Below are positions 61,710 through 64,000 of a DNA stretch of 64,000 bases, piece by piece. Positions within the stretch are counted from its first letter, which is position 1. The number at the start of each line of letters is the position of its first letter. The DNA comes from Mucilaginibacter sp. (GTDB lineage: Bacteria > Bacteroidota > Bacteroidia > Sphingobacteriales > Sphingobacteriaceae): contig NZ_JAQBOC010000087.1 of assembly GCF_028288225.1 (NCBI RefSeq), positions 1 through 64,000 on the forward strand, in the 5' to 3' direction. Position numbers and translations under genes: made by a program. The notes beneath the pieces are model-generated. The model was not told the DNA's origin and searched no databases. It was given only the letters and a program-made list of their open reading frames with translations.

Positions 61710-64000
61710 AACATTTGGGTTAATTGAATAGGGCGAAAGTCAATAGTCAGCAGCTCAGCTGCAATGATATTTTCCCCTCCCTGTAACGGGCTGGCTGATT
61801 TTAATAAATTATTTAAAGCCAGGCTATTATCATCAGACCTGTAAAGTTTATCCAGGTCAACAGCAACAACGCCATTTACCTGCTGAATTGTGGCAATAAC
61901 TTCACTCTGTGACACTAACTGTCCCAATTGCCGTTGTTTAAATGAGAATTTGTCTCTTAAACTGACTTCAATATTATTCAATACATTTTTGGCAATATAT
62001 GCCGGGTCAATTTGAACTTTTGCCTCAAGCCTAAAAAACACCGGATTATACGATTTTACGGTAAGGGGAATATTCGGATCACCCGAATTTAATAATGCTT
62101 TAACTAAATTTGTATATAAGTCTCCGCTTACTACCTGTCCATTTGAGGCGGCTACAGTAATACATACACCACGCTTTTGTCCAAACCAGGTCCATGTAGC
62201 CAGCGCCTTATCAATTCCGGCAAATGAACGTGCAAAATCTTCATAATCCTGTAAGGAAACTATGCGGCCAAGTGTATGAATTGTTAGCGTGGCATTGGCT
62301 CTTGCATCTTCAATTTTTTCAGCATCCGTAGCGCCTGTTGGGGCCAGCATATTTGTAACCTCTTTAACACCCAAAGGGCGGGTGATCAATTGTGAAAGCT
62401 GGTTAGCTTTTACTAATCCGCCAAGGCCTATCCCCTTTCTGTAATTTGCTTTTACATTATTTTGCCCCCGGGGTAAACGTGAACCATTTATCCCGTCGCC
62501 AAAAACAACTGTTGTGGTTGCATCAGCATTAAGCTGTGTAACATAAACTTTATCGTTGGGTGAATGATTGATAAATGAATCCGCTTTTTCCCAAAGAATA
62601 TCATTAACGCGAATTTCGAGTGTTGATTTAGCTCCTGATGCAGTATCAGCGCTTATATATGTTAAGGGTGTTTGTTTTAAAATGAATTTTTGGAACGGTT
62701 TTGATGCATCGCCACTGCCCAGAACTTCTGTAACCGATTCTCCGTTGGTTGCATAGGCAACATTTGCATTTATAAATACTGTATTCCGGATGTATGAAGG
62801 TTTAATGGCCTGTTCAAAAACCAGGAAGGTTAATCCATTTTCAATAATTATATTTTTGATAGTCAGCAGTTCTGTAGACACTACACCGGGCAAATCAGCA
62901 CGACTACCTGTAAGTAAAACTATTTGGCCGGCTACCAGGTTCAAATCAAGTGTTTGAAGTTCTAACTTATCACCGGTAACAACCTCATCAATCGGCGTTT
63001 CAACCAGTTCAAGTTTTTGACTTTCAACATATACGGCAACTTCACGTATTGCGCCAATATCGGATGCATATGGATCATACCAATTAGCGTTCAACCCAAA
63101 TTTGATCAGTGTAGTTTTTGAGCTTATGCCATAGGCTGTCCTTGACCGTTGAAAAACTTCACTTACCTGCAAAACATCCGTGTCCTCAATTGCGTGGTCT
63201 GGTTTCTGAATAGCAACAAAACTGTTTGGTAAAATTCCATCATAGGCATTATCAAGGAAAATCTTGTCTTCCGTTTCTCCATCTAAAGGCCAATCAACCC
63301 ACTGTACCGGCTTTTTAGGAATATTGCCATCAAAGGCAATCTGCTTGATAACATTATATCCAAAAACTGAAACACGTTTGCGAAACACATAAACGCTGCT
63401 GCTATCTAGTTTTGGCAATTGCTTTATTACCTGGTTAACCCCAAGCAGAAAATCAGTAATTTGCCAGCCCTGGGTTTTCAGGAGTGCGATAAGATCTTCC
63501 TTTTCCCACGTTTCGCTGATAATTGATTTTATAATATTACTCTCAAGTGCTGCTTTGTTTGAAAAATCGGCTATTGAACCATCTGCAACCGGCTCCGGCT
63601 GTGTATATGGTGGCATAGATGGCGCCTCATCCAGATTAGCCCATGTTGTTTGAGAACTGATATCTAAATAAACATTCAATATTTTCCGTAACCCAGGTTT
63701 TTTGGGATGGCTTATATATAAAATATCACCTTCTTTTAAATCATTGTTCAGGCCTTTGAAAATTATTCGTTTTGCGTTTTTGTCTGGAGCCTGAGTTTGT
63801 GTCAATTTGGGTTTCAAAGCATTCCACTCCGCCCTGGCATATATCTCCGCAATGGTTTCAAAAGTTTGCGGGGTTTCATTGGGTCCGGGAACGCTTTGAA
63901 CTTTTGTACCCGGTGAAATTAAAACAGGCGGCAAGCCTACACCTCCCTGACCTGTTATTACGCCGGCCGTTAACGCGCCGGGCAAATCATCCAGCTTAAA
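61706..64000 (-). CDS. Putative baseplate assembly protein (gpJ/gp47-like), 5' end beyond window
   Basis: At least 765 codons; the frame is open to the right edge, so the true start lies outside. The C-terminal ~350 residues contain baseplate J-like features: VYVTQLNADATTTVVFGDGI, RGQNNVKANYRKGIGLGG, ANATLTIHTLGRIVSLQDYE and VSQSEVIATIQQVNGVVAVD. These match the contractile-tail baseplate wedge protein family typical of eCIS. It would form the baseplate ring that triggers sheath contraction. A TTG at 63985 was considered as start and rejected, because codons upstream of it remain open and the protein begins in the middle of the domain. Confidence 0.85.
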   Translation of the reverse strand, partial: FKLDDLPGALTAGVITGQGGVGLPPVLISPGTKVQSVPGPNETPQTFETIAEIYARAEWNALKPKLTQTQAPDKNAKRIIFKGLNNDLKEGDILYISHPKKPGLRKILNVYLDISSQTTWANLDEAPSMPPYTQPEPVADGSIADFSNKAALESNIIKSIISETWEKEDLIALLKTQGWQITDFLLGVNQVIKQLPKLDSSSVYVFRKRVSVFGYNVIKQIAFDGNIPKKPVQWVDWPLDGETEDKIFLDNAYDGILPNSFVAIQKPDHAIEDTDVLQVSEVFQRSRTAYGISSKTTLIKFGLNANWYDPYASDIGAIREVAVYVESQKLELVETPIDEVVTGDKLELQTLDLNLVAGQIVLLTGSRADLPGVVSTELLTIKNIIIENGLTFLVFEQAIKPSYIRNTVFINANVAYATNGESVTEVLGSGDASKPFQKFILKQTPLTYISADTASGAKSTLEIRVNDILWEKADSFINHSPNDKVYVTQLNADATTTVVFGDGINGSRLPRGQNNVKANYRKGIGLGGLVKANQLSQLITRPLGVKEVTNMLAPTGATDAEKIEDARANATLTIHTLGRIVSLQDYEDFARSFAGIDKALATWTWFGQKRGVCITVAASNGQVVSGDLYTNLVKALLNSGDPNIPLTVKSYNPVFFRLEAKVQIDPAYIAKNVLNNIEVSLRDKFSFKQRQLGQLVSQSEVIATIQQVNGVVAVDLDKLYRSDDNSLALNNLLKSASPLQGGENIIAAELLTIDFRPIQLTQML

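Noticed and set aside
63985-63985. TTG start for the baseplate protein
   Set aside because: The frame is open to the window edge and the expected N-terminal part of the family is missing, so the gene continues outside.
1-64000. tRNA, rRNA, CRISPR arrays and transposons
   Set aside because: No tRNA-like cloverleaf, rRNA segment, regularly spaced repeat array or transposase was recognised on either strand by reading; a dedicated scan (tRNAscan-SE, CRISPR finder, ISfinder) would be decisive.

Overview
The window looks like the chromosome of a Bacteroidota bacterium, most likely a soil or plant-associated Sphingobacteriaceae (Mucilaginibacter/Pedobacter type). The reasons are A-rich leaders that mostly lack Shine-Dalgarno sequences, TAnnTTTG-like -7 promoter elements, TSUP/DUF1634 and SnoaL-like gene types, and an eCIS-type contractile injection locus with DUF4157 and DUF6519 proteins. 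This placement comes from gene content, not from a search.

Left part (1-21.3 kb): an ordinary metabolic and regulatory region. It holds a partial lipoprotein, a secreted alpha/beta hydrolase, a FadR-type regulator with a TSUP transporter and its DUF1634 partner, a SnoaL-like/SDR/polysaccharide-deacetylase group, and a divergent pair of sigma-54 signalling units. One unit is a five-GAF one-component activator; the other is a TPR histidine kinase with an NtrC-type regulator. Then follow DUF302, a PRISE-type reductase, an SDR, an AraC regulator and a dicarboxylate symporter. Between AraC and the symporter lies a decayed zone: a frameshifted VOC gene, a type II NADH dehydrogenase remnant with an internal stop, and a second remnant. 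The last two appear to lose their 5' ends at a shared junction near 19.40 kb.

Middle part (21.6-38.9 kb): an eight-gene, tightly packed, leftward biosynthetic operon. Two large PUFA-synthase/PKS-like proteins carry NMO-KS-AT-ACP-ACP-KR and KS-AT-DH-PPTase. A free ACP, an alpha/beta hydrolase, two MGT-type glycosyltransferases and two condensation-type (PapA-like) acyltransferases follow. All steps for building, reducing, priming, releasing, glycosylating and acylating a polyketide or polyunsaturated chain are present, so the inferred product is a glycosylated, acylated lipid. A 1.07-kb AT-rich region with two strong inverted repeats separates it from a divergent PAS-LuxR type regulator.

Right part (40.7-64 kb): first a two-gene unit of a patatin-like phospholipase and a large Cache-sensor/multi-TM/P-loop protein. 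Then comes the distal end of an extracellular contractile injection system locus, also leftward: a baseplate assembly protein (cut by the window edge), a second tail/baseplate protein, a DUF6519/beta-propeller protein, a proline-repeat protein, a glycosyltransferase-methyltransferase fusion, two DUF4157 proteins (one with a metzincin-like protease tail, one with an OmpA-like tail), an unknown protein, a membrane protein and a peptidoglycan amidase. A clear intrinsic terminator ends it. Sheath, tube and ATPase genes are not visible and would have to lie beyond 64 kb.

No tRNA, rRNA, CRISPR array or intact transposase was seen. All family assignments come from reading the protein sequences and were not checked by search.
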